In this document: one piece after another, positions 17,897 to 26,525 of the stretch
Numbering within the stretch: position 1 is the stretch's first letter
Layout of the letters: every line of letters starts with the position of its first letter
NCBI RefSeq assembly: GCF_000968375.1
Contig: NZ_CP009933.1
Location: 62,001-126,000 of the forward strand
DNA: 64,000 nucleotides
From: Clostridium scatologenes
GTDB lineage: Bacteria; Bacillota; Clostridia; Clostridiales; Clostridiaceae
Direction of reading: 5' to 3'
Notes under the pieces: model-generated
Database searches by the model: none
What the model was told of the DNA's origin: nothing
The model's input: the letters and a program-made list of their open reading frames with translations, nothing else
Program-made: the position numbers and the translations under genes

Positions 17897-18577
17897 ATGA
17901 AGGAAATAAACAATATAGAAAAAAAGTTTTTTAATGAAGAGGATAAAGTGCTGTCACTAAGGGATGTTGAAAATGTAGTGGAAAAGATGCAAGAGCTTAA
18001 ATTAATTCATAGTTGTGCTATAAAAGAAGTTAGTACCAAACTTGAAATTTTAGACTATGAATTTAAAATAAGAAGAAAAAGGAATCCAATAGAATATATT
18101 AAGTCTAGAGTTAAATCACCTGAAAGTATATTAGACAAGCTTCAGCGCAAAAATGTAGAATTGAGTATTGAATCAGCAAGGAAAACTTTAAATGATATAG
18201 CAGGAATTAGGGTTATTTGCTCATTTGTCAGCGATATATATGAAATTGCAGAGATGCTTAAAAAACAAGAAGATGTTACATTGATTGAAGAAAAGGACTA
18301 TATTCAAAATCCTAAGCCTAATGGATATAGAAGTCTTCATATGGTTATCGAAATTCCTGTGTTTTTTTCAGACCATATAGAATCTGTAAGGGTAGAGGTA
18401 CAAATAAGAACAATTGCTATGGATTTTTGGGCAAGTTTAGAACACAAATTATATTATAAAAGCAGCGGAAAAGATTCTGTAAATATAAAAAAAGATTTAA
18501 AAGAATGTGCAAATGTTATTGCAGCAACAGATATGAAAATGCAAGAAATACAAATGGAAGTAGAAAAATTAGAATAA
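17897..18577 (+). CDS. Small alarmone synthetase (RelQ/YjbM-like GTP pyrophosphokinase)
   Basis: 226 aa, one RelA/SpoT synthetase domain, without HD hydrolase or TGS domain. Conserved pieces: R-K-T-L-N-D-I-A-G-I-R-V-I-C-S-F, the G-loop region N-P-K-P-N-G-Y-R-S-L-H, and V-E-V-Q-I-R-T-I-A-M-D-F-W-A-S-L-E-H-K. It transfers pyrophosphate from ATP to GTP or GDP to make (p)ppGpp under stress. The ATG at 17897 is chosen (AAGGAG, 7 nt upstream) over an upstream TTG at 17876. It stands directly after the helicase scar, so it probably once followed the helicase gene directly. Confidence 0.92.
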   Translation: MKEINNIEKKFFNEEDKVLSLRDVENVVEKMQELKLIHSCAIKEVSTKLEILDYEFKIRRKRNPIEYIKSRVKSPESILDKLQRKNVELSIESARKTLNDIAGIRVICSFVSDIYEIAEMLKKQEDVTLIEEKDYIQNPKPNGYRSLHMVIEIPVFFSDHIESVRVEVQIRTIAMDFWASLEHKLYYKSSGKDSVNIKKDLKECANVIAATDMKMQEIQMEVEKLE

Positions 18578-18586
18578 ATTATAAAA

Positions 18587-18616
18587 TAGCATCCAATTTA
18601 TATGAATTGGATGCTA
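18587..18616 (-). terminator. Hairpin between convergent alarmone synthetase and small gene
   Basis: Perfect 12-bp stem TAGCATCCAATT/AATTGGATGCTA, 6-nt loop. The T-rich tail (TTTTATAATTT) is on the minus strand, supporting a transcript from the 52-aa gene. Confidence 0.75.
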
Positions 18617-18643
18617 AACAAACATTAGTAATGTTTTGATTGC

Positions 18644-18802
18644 TTATGAAAATCTGTTTACAGTCTTGTCCTGTTTTATTTTTTTCAGTTTTGTAAGCTT
18701 AAGTTGTTTTTTTGCTTCAATATTTTTAAGGTTTTCAATTTTGATTTCCAACAATTTTTCTTTCATTTCTTCATCAGACATATTTTTTACATCTACAGCC
18801 AT
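18644..18802 (-). CDS. Small charged hypothetical protein, 52 aa
   Basis: Starts M-A-V-D-V-K-N-M-S-D-E-E-M and continues as one long Lys/Glu-rich helix. The ATG at 18802 lies 9 nt after AAAGGATGG, and a terminator for this strand follows. The frame extends upstream to 18856 but without an SD. The opposite-strand frame encodes a low-complexity Phe/Ser product typical of an antisense shadow. Function unknown; the composition suggests a helical or nucleic-acid-binding protein, which is only a guess. Confidence 0.6.
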   Translation of the reverse strand: MAVDVKNMSDEEMKEKLLEIKIENLKNIEAKKQLKLTKLKKIKQDKTVNRFS

Positions 18803-18901
18803 GAGATTACACCATCCTTTCATTTTTAGAGAGACTGCTGACATATATGTTATCAAACCTTAAATATTTATTTTCAAACTTTTTTGTTGTTGAGTAATCT
18901 A

Positions 18902-21523
18902 TTATTCGAACACTTTTATATACATAGCTTTAATTTCTTTAATCAATGGATATCTTGGATTAGCAGCTGTACATTGGTCATCGAAAGCTAATTCACTCAT
19001 TTCATCTAATGTTGCATAGAAGTCTTCTTTTTTAACCCCTGCAGCACTTATAGATTTAGGAATGTTAACTTGATCTTTTAATTTTTGAACAGCTTTAACT
19101 AGTAAATCTACCTTTTCATCGTCTGTAGAACCTCCCAAGTTTAGAGTTTCAGCAATGACTGCATATCTTCTCTTAGCATTTGGATATTCATATTGTGGGA
19201 ATGTACCTTGTTTTCTTGGATTATCTACAGCATTATATTTTATAACTTCATTAATTAATAATGCATTAGCAACTCCGTGGGCTACATGATGTTTTGATCC
19301 TAATTTATGTGCCATTGAATGACATACTCCTAAGAAGGCATTTCCAAAGGCCATAGCAGCAATTGTGGAAGCATGAGCCATAGCTTCTCTTGCTTTTATG
19401 TTATCAGGACCCTCATTGTAAGCTAATGGTAAGTTGTTGAAAATTTCCTTTATAGCTTCTAAAGCTAATCCATCAGTGAAGCTTGAAGCCATAACTGATA
19501 CGTAAGCTTCTAAAGCATGTGTTAAAGCATCTATACCTGAAGCTGCAGTTAATCCTCTTGGCATATTCATCATAAGATCAGCATCTACTATAGCCATATT
19601 TGGAAGTAATTCATAGTCTGCTACTGGATATTTAGCACCTGTTTTTTCATCGGTGATTACTGCAAATGGAGTAACTTCTGAACCAGTTCCCGCTGTAGTT
19701 GGAACTGCAACCATATAACATTTTGAACCCATTACAGGGAAGGTATAAACTCTCTTTCTAATATCCATAAATCTCATAGCTAAATCTTCAAATTTTTCTT
19801 CTGGATGCTCGTACAATACCCACATAATCTTAGCTGCATCAATAGGTGATCCTCCACCAATTGACATAATTGTATCTGGTTTAAAGCTATTCAATTGTTC
19901 AACACCTGCTTTTGCTGTAGCAAGAGTTGGATCTGGTAAAACCTCTGAGAATATCTTATAGTCCATTCCAAGTTCTGTTAAAATCTTTGTAGCCTTATGA
20001 ACAATTCCAAGATCAACAAGAATCTTATCAGTTACTATAAATACTTTCTTTTTGCCTAATACCTTTAGTTCTTTTATAGCATTTTCAAGGCAGCCATATT
20101 TAAAATAAACTCTTGATGGAACTTTAAACCAAAGCATGTTTTCTCTCCTTTGAGCTAAATTTTTAATATTCAATAGTTGCTTAATTCCAACGTTTTCTGA
20201 AACGGAATTTCCGCCCCATGATCCACAACCAAGTGTTAATGAAGGATTAACCTTAAAGTTGAATATATCACCTATTCCGCCTTGTGAGGATGGCATGTTA
20301 ATCATAATTCTTCCAGTTCTCATAGTCGAACCAAACTTAGCTATTCTGTCTTTAGACTTAGTTCTGTGTGTCCATAACACTGAACTATGACCATAGCCTC
20401 CAAGCACAACAAGTCTTTCTGCTTTTGTTAAAGCTTCATCAAAAGTTTTAGCCTTGTACATACCAAGCACTGTAGATAATTTTTCATGTGAAAATTCTTC
20501 ATCAAGCTCTACATTTTCAACTTCTCCTATAAGAACTTTTGTTTCTTCTGGAACTTTAATTCCTCCAAGCCCTGCTATAACTGAAGCAGCTCTACCTACT
20601 TGCTTAGCATTTAATGAACCGTTAACTAATATTACTTTTCTTATTTTTTCTGTTTCATCTGGTGTTAGGAAATAAGCTCCTCTTTTTATAAATTCTTTTT
20701 TAACCGATTCATATACTTCTTCTAAAACTATTACTGTTTGTTCTGAAGCACATATTGTTCCATTATCAAAAGTTTTAGAAAGTAAAATTGAACTTACAGC
20801 CGTTTTAATATCAGCTGTTTCGTCAATAATTGCTGGTGTATTTCCTGAACCAACTCCAACAGCTGGTTTGCCTGATGAATAAGCTGCTTTAACCATTCCA
20901 GGACCACCTGTTGCAAGTATCAAATCAGCTGATTTCATAACAAGCCCTGAAAGTTCTATTGATGGTTCATCCACCCACGCTATTATATCTTTAGGTGCAC
21001 CTGCTGCAACTGCAGCATCTCTTACTACTTTAATTGCTTCAATAGTACATTTTTTAGCTCCTGGATGTGGAGAAAAAACAATACCATTTCGAGTTTTTAA
21101 AGCTATAAGTGCTTTAAATATTCCTGTAGATGTTGGGTTTGTAGTTGGAACTACTGCTGCTAAAACTCCAATTGGCTCGTAAATTTTAGAAATACCACCG
21201 CCATCATCATGTTCGAAAACACCAACAGTTTGTTCATTTTTATAACGATTATATACATACTCTGAAGCGAAATGGTTCTTTATAGCTTTATCTTCTACAA
21301 GTCCCATTCCTGTTTCTTCAACAGCTAATTTTGCTAAAGGAATTCTTTGAGAATTTGCTGCAATACTTGCTTCTTTGAATATATGATCTACCTGCTCTTG
21401 CGTAAAAGTGGAATACTTCTTTTGTGCTTCTCTAACCTCAGCCATTCTAATAGCTAATTCTTCAGCATTTGTAACTCTCTCCGTAGTTGTCTTTTTTGGT
21501 AGTTTTACATTAGTCTCTTTCAT
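18902..21523 (-). CDS. adhE: Bifunctional acetaldehyde-CoA/alcohol dehydrogenase
   Basis: 873 aa. The N-terminal aldehyde dehydrogenase half (to about 450) has catalytic Cys in F-D-N-G-T-I-C-A-S-E-Q and NAD loop G-S-G-N-T-P-A. The C-terminal iron alcohol dehydrogenase half has G-G-G-S-P-I-D-A-A-K and iron ligands in the G-I-D-A-L-T-H-A-L-E-A-Y and H-S-M-A-H-K-L-G-S-K-H-H-V-A-H-G region. It converts acetyl-CoA (or butyryl-CoA) to the alcohol with two NADH, re-oxidising cofactor in fermentation. It forms spirosome filaments in other bacteria. An N-terminal extension of about 15 residues (Lys/Thr-rich) precedes the usual start of homology. SD GAGGTG; sigma-54 promoter upstream. Confidence 0.97.
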   Translation of the reverse strand: MKETNVKLPKKTTTERVTNAEELAIRMAEVREAQKKYSTFTQEQVDHIFKEASIAANSQRIPLAKLAVEETGMGLVEDKAIKNHFASEYVYNRYKNEQTVGVFEHDDGGGISKIYEPIGVLAAVVPTTNPTSTGIFKALIALKTRNGIVFSPHPGAKKCTIEAIKVVRDAAVAAGAPKDIIAWVDEPSIELSGLVMKSADLILATGGPGMVKAAYSSGKPAVGVGSGNTPAIIDETADIKTAVSSILLSKTFDNGTICASEQTVIVLEEVYESVKKEFIKRGAYFLTPDETEKIRKVILVNGSLNAKQVGRAASVIAGLGGIKVPEETKVLIGEVENVELDEEFSHEKLSTVLGMYKAKTFDEALTKAERLVVLGGYGHSSVLWTHRTKSKDRIAKFGSTMRTGRIMINMPSSQGGIGDIFNFKVNPSLTLGCGSWGGNSVSENVGIKQLLNIKNLAQRRENMLWFKVPSRVYFKYGCLENAIKELKVLGKKKVFIVTDKILVDLGIVHKATKILTELGMDYKIFSEVLPDPTLATAKAGVEQLNSFKPDTIMSIGGGSPIDAAKIMWVLYEHPEEKFEDLAMRFMDIRKRVYTFPVMGSKCYMVAVPTTAGTGSEVTPFAVITDEKTGAKYPVADYELLPNMAIVDADLMMNMPRGLTAASGIDALTHALEAYVSVMASSFTDGLALEAIKEIFNNLPLAYNEGPDNIKAREAMAHASTIAAMAFGNAFLGVCHSMAHKLGSKHHVAHGVANALLINEVIKYNAVDNPRKQGTFPQYEYPNAKRRYAVIAETLNLGGSTDDEKVDLLVKAVQKLKDQVNIPKSISAAGVKKEDFYATLDEMSELAFDDQCTAANPRYPLIKEIKAMYIKVFE

Positions 21524-21578
21524 AAGAACACCTCTTTCATAAAATATAGTCGCTTTAAACTATCTACTTAACTATATA

Positions 21579-21595
21579 AGCAAAAGACATGCCAA
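21579..21595 (-). promoter_or_regulatory. Sigma-54 (-24/-12) promoter of adhE
   Basis: Minus-strand sequence TTGGCATGTCTTTTGCT fits the consensus TGGCACG-N4-TTGCW with one mismatch and exact spacing of the GG and GC pairs. It is 56 bp upstream of the adhE ATG, leaving a 5' leader of about 45 nt. The activator gene required by this promoter class lies directly upstream. Confidence 0.88.
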
Positions 21596-21644
21596 ACTCT
21601 TATGAAATGAAATCATTTACATCATCAAGTTTACTTTTTTAGCA

Positions 21645-21708
21645 TTGTATAATTTTTATGCTTTTTGCTATGTTTTATCGTATAAATTTTAAACATCGTA
21701 TAATTTTA
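21645..21708 (-). promoter_or_regulatory. Upstream activator repeats for the adhE sigma-54 activator
   Basis: Three same-orientation copies of T-N-GTATAAWTTTT begin at 21645, 21678 and 21696, 50-115 bp upstream of the -24 box, where enhancer sites are expected. The last one extends into a near palindrome GTATAATTTTAATAC (21698-21712). Binding by the adjacent activator is inferred. Confidence 0.5.
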
Positions 21709-21741
21709 ATACAATATATTGTTTTTTATATTATTTGGATT

Positions 21742-23625
21742 TTATCGATGTATATCATATTTTTTCATTTTAGAATATAAAGTTGCTCTAGTTATACCTA
21801 AAGTTTTTGCTGTTTTTGTAAGGTTGTGTTGATTTTGACTTAGTGATCTTATTATTTCATTTTTTTCTGATTCTTCTAAAGTATAAAATTTCTTGCTTTC
21901 TACACTTAATATTTTATTTGAAGTAATCTCATTTATAGTATTATTTTTTTTACTATCTTCAAAAACCATAGTACTTTCACCATTTAGAAGTACTATGTTT
22001 TCAATACAATTTTCTAATTCTCGTACATTTCCAGGCCAATTATAATTTAGCATTTTTTCATATACATTTGCATTGACAATTGGAAGCGGTTTGTTTAATT
22101 TTTTTGCCTTTACTTTTAAAAAATGTTCAATAAGCACTGGTAAATCACCTTCTCTTTCCCTAAGTGGTGGGATTTTTATTGGAACAACGCTTAATCTATA
22201 GAATAAATCTGCTCTAAATCTTCCTTCTTCAACTTCTTTCTTTAAATTTTTATATGTTGCAGCTATAATTCTTACATCCACAGGAATGATTCTATTTCCT
22301 CCAACTCTAGTTATATATCCTTCCTGTAAAACTCTTAAAAGATTGACTTGCATATTAAGAGACATTTCACATATTTCATCCAAAAAAAGAGTACCTCTAT
22401 TTGCAAGCTCAAATTTACCTGCACAGCCTCCTTTTCTAGCTCCAGTAAAGGAACCATCTTCATATCCAAATAGTTCACTTTCTATGAGACTTTCAGGAAT
22501 GGCTCCGCAATTAATGGCTATAAATGTATTATTATTTCTAGCACTATAATTGTGAATAGATTGAGCTAAAAGCTCTTTTCCTGTTCCGCTTTCACCTTGA
22601 ATAAGCACTGTAGATGAAGAATAACTTATTAGCTTAGCATAGTCTATTACTTTTTTGATTTCTTTGCTATGGCCAATAAAATTCTCAAAATTATAAACAG
22701 CTTTACCATCACTATATTTATTTGCAAATTTAATTACTTTTTGTATCTTTGTGAAAACAATAACCATACCTCTAAGTTCATTATCAATTTCCATTGGAGT
22801 TGCAGATATATTGTATCTTGCCTTTGCAATTTCATTATTTAAAATTACCTCTATATTATTATAAATGTTTCCTTTTTTAACTTTTTCAAATATATTAACC
22901 CAATCAGGTAAGATAATATCTACTTTCTTGTCCACGATATCTTCTTCCTTTATACCTAAAATGCTGCAGGCTTCTTTATTTATAGTTTTCACAATTCCAT
23001 CTTTATTCATCACATAAACTCCTAGAGAAATGGAATCTACTATTGAATTCATATATTCCGATTTTATTTGATTTTCAATGGATTTTACAGCTGCAACTAC
23101 AAGACCAAGTGTATGTTGGTGAACTTTTTGTTTATCACCAGTTAAATTAAGTGCTCCAATTACAGTTCCATCTATATCATGAATTGGTGCTGCAGAGCAA
23201 GTCCATCTTTGATATGCAGTAGTAAAATGTTCATTTTCAGAAATTTGAATAGGAGTATGTTCTTTTAAAGCAATACTCATTGCATTTGTACCTATACTGT
23301 TTTCTGACATATAAGCACCTACTACCATATTCAAATCTAGTGCTTCCTTTACTACATCATCATCTCCTAAAACCTTTAGAATACAGCATTCACTATCAAG
23401 TAAAACTATAAAAAATCCTGATCCCTTTAAAAAATCATATAAGGTTCTCATAAATCGAGAAGCTATATTTAAAAGTTTTTCATTTTTCTTACTATTATTT
23501 ATAGTTTCTTCTGGATTTAGAACTTTCTTTGGAAATATTCTGCTTTTTTCGATACCATAATCTATTGATCTTTTATGCGAATTTTCAATTATATCTATTT
23601 TGTTTTTCTTATTCTCAAGCTTCAA
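21742..23625 (-). CDS. Sigma-54-dependent activator (AcoR/AdhR-like)
   Basis: 627 aa. N-terminal GAF-type sensor (about 50-185, S-I-G-T-N-A-M-S-I-A-L with Q-R-W-T-C-S-A-A-P-I-H), PAS domain (about 195-300), AAA+ domain (about 320-555) and Fis-type helix-turn-helix at the end (T-K-T-A-K-T-L-G-I-T-R-A-T-L-Y). Walker A G-E-S-G-T-G-K-E and Walker B L-F-L-D-E-I are intact. The sigma-54 contact loop reads G-S-F-T-G-A instead of G-A-F-T-G-A, a known tolerated variant. It presumably activates adhE. The start is TTG at 23625, 9 nt after GGGGAGG; the ATG at 23643 is inside the SD. Confidence 0.93.
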   Translation of the reverse strand: MKLENKKNKIDIIENSHKRSIDYGIEKSRIFPKKVLNPEETINNSKKNEKLLNIASRFMRTLYDFLKGSGFFIVLLDSECCILKVLGDDDVVKEALDLNMVVGAYMSENSIGTNAMSIALKEHTPIQISENEHFTTAYQRWTCSAAPIHDIDGTVIGALNLTGDKQKVHQHTLGLVVAAVKSIENQIKSEYMNSIVDSISLGVYVMNKDGIVKTINKEACSILGIKEEDIVDKKVDIILPDWVNIFEKVKKGNIYNNIEVILNNEIAKARYNISATPMEIDNELRGMVIVFTKIQKVIKFANKYSDGKAVYNFENFIGHSKEIKKVIDYAKLISYSSSTVLIQGESGTGKELLAQSIHNYSARNNNTFIAINCGAIPESLIESELFGYEDGSFTGARKGGCAGKFELANRGTLFLDEICEMSLNMQVNLLRVLQEGYITRVGGNRIIPVDVRIIAATYKNLKKEVEEGRFRADLFYRLSVVPIKIPPLREREGDLPVLIEHFLKVKAKKLNKPLPIVNANVYEKMLNYNWPGNVRELENCIENIVLLNGESTMVFEDSKKNNTINEITSNKILSVESKKFYTLEESEKNEIIRSLSQNQHNLTKTAKTLGITRATLYSKMKKYDIHR

Positions 23626-23980
23626 TTTAAATATCCTCCCCATGTCAATTTGATTTGATATGCCATGTTTTTTAAAATTTATCTGTTTGCTAATCTAATT
23701 TACATGATTTGCAATAAATTTAAATAAATATTCTTTTTTCTGTTTTTTCTGATAATTTTTTAACTATCTCTATCTTTTTTTTTAAGCACATTTCTTTTCC
23801 CCATATGTTTATATTATCACGTTCATTAGATTCTGTCGAAGGGATATTACATAGGTAAAGCGTTATAATAATGATATGATAATGAAATTTGATTATTGAT
23901 AAATGCTTATTAAAATACTATTTTATAAATAATATAGTAAAATAGAGATAAAGGAAATTAATTAAATTTTGGAGGTAATT
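23626..23980. other. Divergent intergenic region, 355 bp
   Basis: Separates the sigma-54 activator (minus) from the EFR1 gene (plus). Very AT-rich, with several TTGATT/TATAAT-like hexamers on both strands but no hairpin, palindrome or small gene I would defend. Confidence 0.5.
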
Positions 23981-24757
23981 ATGGGTACAACAATTTATTA
24001 TTTCACGGGAACAGGAAATTCTTTAAAAGTGGCAAAGGATTTAAGTAGTGCATTAGATGAGGTAAAACTTGTACAAATAAGTAAGAACAATATAGAAGAC
24101 ATAGATAGTGATCTATCTGAGAAAATAGGATTTGTATATCCAGTTTATTTTTTAGGGCTGCCTACAATGTTTAAGAGTTTTTTAGAAAAACTTCAAATCA
24201 ATAAAAATGCATATATTTTTGCAGTGGCAACTTTTGGATCAGGTAGTGGTATTTCAATTAAGCAAATAGAGAATATACTAAATAAAAAGGGAGCAAAATT
24301 GTCTGCAAGTTTTGGTATTGCTATGCCTGGTAGCTATCAGGTTATGTATCCTCCATATTCAGAGGAAAAGCAGCAGCAGCTTTTTAAAAAAGAGGAAGAA
24401 GAAATTCTTAAAATTGCTCCAATAATAAAAAATAATCAGGTTGTAGGTAAAAATGGCAATGTGATTGTGAATACTATTGGAGGATTCATATATAAAAGTT
24501 TTAAACCCAGTGATAAGGATAAAAACTTTTGGACAGATGACAAGTGTAATGGATGTGGAACATGCTCAAAAATTTGTCCTGCAAATAACATAAAAATTAT
24601 TGAAGGAAAACCAAAGTGGCAGCATAACTGTGAATTATGTGTTGGATGCATGCAGTGGTGTCCACAGCAATCTATACAATATAAGAAAAACACAGTTAAA
24701 AGAGGTCGATACCATCATCCAGATATAAAGGTTATGGAATTGTTTCAAAAGTATTAA
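23981..24757 (+). CDS. EFR1-type flavodoxin-ferredoxin fusion
   Basis: 258 aa. Flavodoxin-like half starts T-T-I-Y-Y-F-T-G-T-G-N-S-L-K-V-A (FMN loop). The C-terminal half has two 4Fe-4S motifs, C-N-G-C-G-T-C-S-K-I-C-P and C-E-L-C-V-G-C-M-Q-W-C-P. Such EFR1 family proteins are thought to shuttle electrons in anaerobes; partners are unknown. The ATG at 23981 has GGAGG 7 nt upstream; the TTG at 23969 overlaps that SD. Likely monocistronic. Confidence 0.92.
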   Translation: MGTTIYYFTGTGNSLKVAKDLSSALDEVKLVQISKNNIEDIDSDLSEKIGFVYPVYFLGLPTMFKSFLEKLQINKNAYIFAVATFGSGSGISIKQIENILNKKGAKLSASFGIAMPGSYQVMYPPYSEEKQQQLFKKEEEEILKIAPIIKNNQVVGKNGNVIVNTIGGFIYKSFKPSDKDKNFWTDDKCNGCGTCSKICPANNIKIIEGKPKWQHNCELCVGCMQWCPQQSIQYKKNTVKRGRYHHPDIKVMELFQKY

Positions 24758-24910
24758 AAAGCACCACTTGGGTTATTATTATTAGAAAAGCATATATTTG
24801 ATATTGTAGGTATAAGTCATAATTCAGCAGATTAAATAGTTGAATGATTTAATATGAATGAGTTATGTCAAGTAGGTAAAGTAAGAATGCACAATGGAGG
24901 AATATAATCG

Positions 24911-25624
24911 ATGAATAATATAAAAATTCCAAAGCATATTGCAATTATGATGGATGGAAACGGACGTTGGGCGAAAAGAAGATTTATGCCTAGAACGTTT
25001 GGACATAGACAAGGTGGGAAAACATTAGAAAACATATGTAAAGATACATATGATTTAGGAGTAGAATATTTGACAATCTATGCTTTTTCAACAGAAAATT
25101 GGAGGCGTCCGAAAGATGAAGTTGAAGGATTGATGAAATTATTAAAAGAATACTTTAATAAGAGTATTGAAACATCAATAAAAAATAATATGAGAGTAAA
25201 GGTAATAGGCAATATAAAAAAACTGGATAATGAATTTCAAAGTTCAATAATTAACTTAGAGAAGGCAACAGCAAATTGTACAGGACTAAAATTTCAACTT
25301 GCATTAAATTATGGTGGAAAAGATGAAATTATACGTACAACTCAAAAGATAGTCTTAGAATGTTTAAATAATAAGTTAGATGCTTCATCAATTAACGAAG
25401 ATTTGTTTGCTTCACATATGGATACAATTGATATTCCTGAACCAGATTTATTTATTAGAACAGGCGGAGAAAAAAGATTATCTAATTTTTTACTTTGGGA
25501 AATGGCCTATACGGAATTATATTTTACTGATGTATTATGGCCAGATTTTAAAAAAGATGACTTGAAAAAAGCAATTTATGATTTTTCTAAAAGAGATAGA
25601 AGATATGGCAATGTAATTGAGTAA
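24911..25624 (+). CDS. uppS: Isoprenyl transferase (undecaprenyl diphosphate synthase family)
   Basis: 237-aa cis-prenyltransferase with M-M-D-G-N-G-R-W-A (diphosphate-binding Asp), H-R-Q-G-G-K-T-L, Y-A-F-S-T-E-N-W-R-R-P, and D-L-F-I-R-T-G-G-E-K-R-L-S-N-F-L-L-W near the end. It condenses FPP with isopentenyl diphosphate to make the lipid carrier for peptidoglycan. The usual clostridial uppS sits with cdsA and dxr; this one stands alone, so it may be a second copy. Nearly all homologues have G-E-x-R-L-S-N-F, which is kept. SD GGAGG lies 9 nt before ATG. Confidence 0.9.
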   Translation: MNNIKIPKHIAIMMDGNGRWAKRRFMPRTFGHRQGGKTLENICKDTYDLGVEYLTIYAFSTENWRRPKDEVEGLMKLLKEYFNKSIETSIKNNMRVKVIGNIKKLDNEFQSSIINLEKATANCTGLKFQLALNYGGKDEIIRTTQKIVLECLNNKLDASSINEDLFASHMDTIDIPEPDLFIRTGGEKRLSNFLLWEMAYTELYFTDVLWPDFKKDDLKKAIYDFSKRDRRYGNVIE

Positions 25625-25650
25625 TTTAGTAAATATAAGCTGCGACACAA

Positions 25651-25688
25651 CTTTTTCAGAGGACAGAGGACAATTGTCCTCTAAAAAG
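25651..25688. repeat. GAGGACA palindromic repeat
   Basis: Contains a perfect 18-bp palindrome AGAGGACAATTGTCCTCT (25665-25682) flanked by CTTTTT and AAAAAG, so it also forms a hairpin between convergent genes. Related TGTCCTCTGTCCTCT units occur at 35587, 36350 and, degenerate, at 43882. Confidence 0.7.
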
Positions 25689-25721
25689 GTGAGTAATTAA
25701 TTATTATAAGATTACGCAGAA

Positions 25722-26525
25722 TTACTTCAATCTGTAATTATTTTCCTTACCATGTATTTCTACAGTGAAATTTTTGCACATTTCTAAAATCCTGCTGCCT
25801 ATGCTTTCATCAAAAGATAAAAGTTTTTCTATAGTAAATTCAGAAGAGATTATTATAGGCAAATTCTTCATGTATCTATAATTTATTATTTCAAAGGTTA
25901 TATTTATGTCTGATTCAGTAAGTTTGCCTTTATAGAGATCATCTATTATTAAGACCTGTGCTGTTTTGAACTTTCTTGTGCAAGCTTCATAGTATTCTTC
26001 ATCTAAAATATTTTGTTTTAATTTTAATATTTGTTCTCTATAGGACATGTAAATTACGGGAATGCCCTTTGATAGAAGATTTAAACCTATGGCTATGCTC
26101 AGGTGTGATTTCCCACTGCCAACTTGTCCTAAAAAAGCTATGCTGTTTTTTCTAGTATTTCTTATTTGTTTAAAGCTTCTAAAGTATTTGATAGCAGTAT
26201 TTTTTGCTTCTTCAGTAACTTCATTATAAGCATTGTAGTTTTTAAAAGTAAGTTTATTTTTTTGAGTTTCTATGCCTGAAAAACTCCACATTCTCTTAAG
26301 CTTATCCATTTCTCTGCATTTGCAAAAGGCGATGGTATCTTGAGCATCAGGAGAGTGTTTTATAATATATCCTTTTCCACCACAAATAGGGCAGTTTTCT
26401 AAAGCGTCAACTTCAGATGAGTCCTTCCATGTCTCCTTGATACCATTCTGTTGTTTCGTCCTCTCTTTCATATTTTCCAAATTCTTTTTCCTCAGTCTCT
26501 GAATTATATCCCCAACTCTTTTCAT
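25722..26525 (-). CDS. DnaC/DnaI-like helicase loader ATPase
   Basis: About 267 aa. An N-terminal zinc-ribbon-like C-P-I-C-G-G-K-G-Y with a later C-K-C is followed by an AAA+ domain with Walker A G-Q-V-G-S-G-K-S-H and Walker B V-L-I-I-D-D-L-Y-K-G. This is the clostridial/phage DnaC-like architecture that loads the replicative helicase. The start is uncertain: ATG at 26525 (GGGG 5 nt upstream) or TTG at 26546 (AAGGAGG 8 nt upstream). Either way it overlaps the preceding DnaD-like gene by over 100 nt in another frame. The pair resembles a phage-type replication module. Confidence 0.85.
   Translation of the reverse strand: MKRVGDIIQRLRKKNLENMKERTKQQNGIKETWKDSSEVDALENCPICGGKGYIIKHSPDAQDTIAFCKCREMDKLKRMWSFSGIETQKNKLTFKNYNAYNEVTEEAKNTAIKYFRSFKQIRNTRKNSIAFLGQVGSGKSHLSIAIGLNLLSKGIPVIYMSYREQILKLKQNILDEEYYEACTRKFKTAQVLIIDDLYKGKLTESDINITFEIINYRYMKNLPIIISSEFTIEKLLSFDESIGSRILEMCKNFTVEIHGKENNYRLK

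Noticed and set aside
18636..18863. Plus-strand frame of 75 codons
   Set aside because: It is antisense to the small Lys/Glu-rich gene, encodes a Phe/Ser low-complexity product and has no SD; the minus-strand frame has SD and terminator.
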